From Acidovorax sp. (GTDB lineage: Bacteria; Pseudomonadota; Gammaproteobacteria; Burkholderiales; Burkholderiaceae_C), in the NCBI GenBank assembly GCA_030150585.1, contig JASLFM010000240.1, positions 1-6,555 of the forward strand: a stretch of DNA of 6,555 nt, in the 5' to 3' direction. Numbering within the stretch: the first letter of the stretch is position 1; each line of letters opens with the position of its first letter. A model generated the notes under the pieces. That model was not told the origin of the DNA. It did no database searches and saw only the letters and a program-made list of their open reading frames with translations. A program made the position numbers and the translations under genes. Positions 5,303 through 6,555 of this stretch are shown piece after piece.

Positions 5303-5324
5303 GTAACCGGTTCCATGTGAGAAT
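5297..5324 (+). promoter_or_regulatory. Promoter of pyk with extended -10
   Basis: TTGCAT (5297-5302) serves as -35, then a 16-nt spacer, then GAGAAT (5319-5324, 4 of 6 matches). A TG dinucleotide one base upstream of the hexamer (5316-5317) gives an extended -10. Transcription would start near 5331, leaving a leader of about 29 nt with the ribosome binding site. This is the best promoter in the window on the plus strand. Confidence 0.5.
5300..5317. promoter_or_regulatory. 18-bp palindromic operator within the pyk promoter
   Basis: CATGTAACCGGTTCCATG pairs at 8 of 9 positions around a central CG. The core TGNAACCGGTTNCA has the odd-symmetry-free, central-CG form typical of LacI-family operators. 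It fills the spacer between the pyk -35 and -10, the classic place for repression. The palindrome is seen directly; the LacI-family assignment is inferred from operator form only, and no such regulator is encoded here. Confidence 0.55.
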
Positions 5325-5339
5325 TGAAACCTAATTACA
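5325..5339. promoter_or_regulatory. Possible HexR-like site at the pyk transcription start
   Basis: TGAAACCTAATTACA matches a HexR-type consensus, TGTAATWWWATTACA, at 12 of 15 positions: one half is perfect and the other degenerate. HexR is known to control pyruvate kinase and other central carbon genes in several Proteobacteria. The site would cover the predicted start point. The consensus is quoted from memory, so this is a tentative call. Confidence 0.3.
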
Positions 5340-5345
5340 TCGCCC

Positions 5346-5352
5346 AAGGAGA
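5346..5352 (+). promoter_or_regulatory. Ribosome binding site of pyk
   Basis: AAGGAGA lies 7 nt before the ATG at 5360, an optimal spacing. It supports that start, which also gives the normal pyruvate kinase N-terminus. Confidence 0.75.
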
Positions 5353-5359
5353 CCCTTCC

Positions 5360-6555
5360 ATGCAAATCCGCCGCGCCACCAAAATCGTTGCCACCCTCGG
5401 CCCCGCCTCCAGCGACCCGCAACTGCTGGAGCAGATGATCCGGGCGGGGGTGAACGTCGTGCGCCTGAACTTCAGCCACGGCAAGGCGCAGGACCACATC
5501 GACCGCGCCACCATGGTGCGCGAGGCGGCCCAGCGCGCGGGCCGCGAGGTGGCCATCATGGCCGACCTGCAGGGTCCCAAGATCCGCGTGGGCAAGTTCG
5601 CCGAGGGCAAGGTCTGGCTGGAGCCCGGCGAGCGCTTCGTGCTCGACGCTTCGCGCACCGAGCCGGGCGACCTGAGTGGCGTGGGCCTCGATTACAAGGA
5701 GCTGCCGCGCGATGTGAAGGCGGGCGACGTGCTGCTGCTCAACGACGGCCTCATCGTGCTCACGGTGGATGCCGTGCGCGGCGAGGCGGTGCACACCACG
5801 GTGAAGCTCGGCGGCGAGCTGTCGAACAACAAGGGCATCAACAAGCAGGGCGGCGGCCTCACGGCGCCCGCGCTCACGGCCAAGGACATGGAGGACATCA
5901 AGACCGCCATGAGCTTCCAGGCCGACTACGTGGCCGTGAGCTTTCCAAAGAACGCCACCGACATGGAAATGGCGCGCCAGCTGTGCAACGTGGCGGCGGC
6001 CGAGTACCGCCACAAGCCGGGCCTGATCGCGAAGATCGAGCGCGCCGAGGCCATTCCGCGCCTGGAGGAAATCCTGCACGTTTCCGACGGCATCATGGTC
6101 GCGCGCGGCGACCTGGCCGTGGAAGTGGGCAACGCCGCCGTGCCCGCGCTGCAAAAGCGCATGATCCGCATGGCGCGCGACATGGACAAGGTCGTGATCA
6201 CCGCCACGCAGATGATGGAGAGCATGATCACCAACCCCGTGCCCACGCGCGCCGAAGTGAGCGACGTGGCCAACGCCGTGCTCGATGGCACCGACGCCGT
6301 GATGCTCAGCGCCGAGACGGCAGCTGGCAAGTACCCCCTCGAGACCGTGCAGGAGATGGCCAACATCTGCGCCGCGGCCGAGGCCGCCGAGGACGTGGAG
6401 CTCGATGCCGATTTCACGGGCCAGACCTTCGGCCGCATCGACCAGAGCATCGCCATGGGTGCGCTGTTCACGGCCCACCACCTGGGCGCCAAGGCCATCG
6501 TGGCCATGACCGACAGCGGCTCCACGGCGCTGTGGATGAGCCGCCACCGCATCCA
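5360..6555 (+). CDS. pyk: Pyruvate kinase, 3' end beyond the window
   Basis: This enzyme transfers phosphate from phosphoenolpyruvate to ADP, giving pyruvate and ATP at the end of glycolysis or the Entner-Doudoroff pathway. 398 complete codons are present; the family is usually about 470-480 residues, so the end of the C-terminal domain is missing. The N-terminus RRATKIVATLGPAS is typical. R35, N37 and S39 in VRLNFSHG are the substrate and cation residues. ADLQGPKIRVG spans 68-78, followed by the B domain (about 80-165). The catalytic K225 lies in LIAKIERAEAI, which fits the pyruvate kinase signature; metal ligands are E227 and D251 (ARGDLAVEVG), followed by TATQMMESM and LDGTDAVMLSAETAAGKYP. 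DLQGPKIRVG rather than DTKGPEIRTG marks the PykA-type branch and suggests activity without potassium. The gene has its own promoter with overlapping operator-like dyads and a good ribosome site. Confidence 0.96.
   Translation, partial: MQIRRATKIVATLGPASSDPQLLEQMIRAGVNVVRLNFSHGKAQDHIDRATMVREAAQRAGREVAIMADLQGPKIRVGKFAEGKVWLEPGERFVLDASRTEPGDLSGVGLDYKELPRDVKAGDVLLLNDGLIVLTVDAVRGEAVHTTVKLGGELSNNKGINKQGGGLTAPALTAKDMEDIKTAMSFQADYVAVSFPKNATDMEMARQLCNVAAAEYRHKPGLIAKIERAEAIPRLEEILHVSDGIMVARGDLAVEVGNAAVPALQKRMIRMARDMDKVVITATQMMESMITNPVPTRAEVSDVANAVLDGTDAVMLSAETAAGKYPLETVQEMANICAAAEAAEDVELDADFTGQTFGRIDQSIAMGALFTAHHLGAKAIVAMTDSGSTALWMSRHRI

Noticed and set aside
3667..5316. A 549-codon minus-strand open frame opposite pepP
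   Set aside because: pepP has all its metal ligands on the plus strand. The antisense product is low-complexity with no recognisable motif or ribosome site.
5201..6547. A 448-codon minus-strand open frame opposite pyk
   Set aside because: It is rich in H, A, G and V, mirroring the pyk codons, and has no motif. pyk on the plus strand is certain.

Overview
The window is GC-rich throughout, with strong third-position GC. Gene content and protein style (MurU, a PepP with a long internal insert, PykA-type pyruvate kinase, short leaderless-looking gene starts) suggest a betaproteobacterium of the order Burkholderiales, most likely Comamonadaceae (Acidovorax-like). This is inferred from remembered family resemblance, not from a search.

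Layout: (1) 1-459, minus strand: the 5' part of a secreted kelch-repeat protein that runs off the left edge. (2) 460-625: an intergenic region between divergent genes, AT-rich for this genome, holding three tandem 21-bp-spaced repeats that look like an AraC-type operator array. (3) 626-1567 and 1631-2590, plus strand: two tandem paralogous AraC/XylS-family regulators that align without gaps and share an identical first recognition helix. (4) 2660-3400: murU, a nucleotidyltransferase of peptidoglycan recycling. (5) 3498-3824: a small charged helical protein of unknown function. (6) 3874-5256: pepP, Xaa-Pro aminopeptidase. (7) 5257-5359: a promoter region with several overlapping dyads. (8) 5360 to the right edge: pyruvate kinase, incomplete at its 3' end.

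How the parts may work together: the left block (kelch gene, operator array, AraC pair) looks like a self-contained regulatory unit. One or both regulators probably bind the array and activate the divergent kelch gene, whose candidate -35 overlaps the promoter-proximal, most degenerate repeat. The right block is housekeeping: cell-wall recycling, peptide turnover and glycolysis. pyk has its own promoter with at least one good operator-like palindrome. I saw no RNA gene, mobile element, CRISPR array or phage gene. The window does not show a wholly new system. The most interesting parts are the 21-bp array with its duplicated regulators, the pyk control region, and a set of gene starts that look leaderless.
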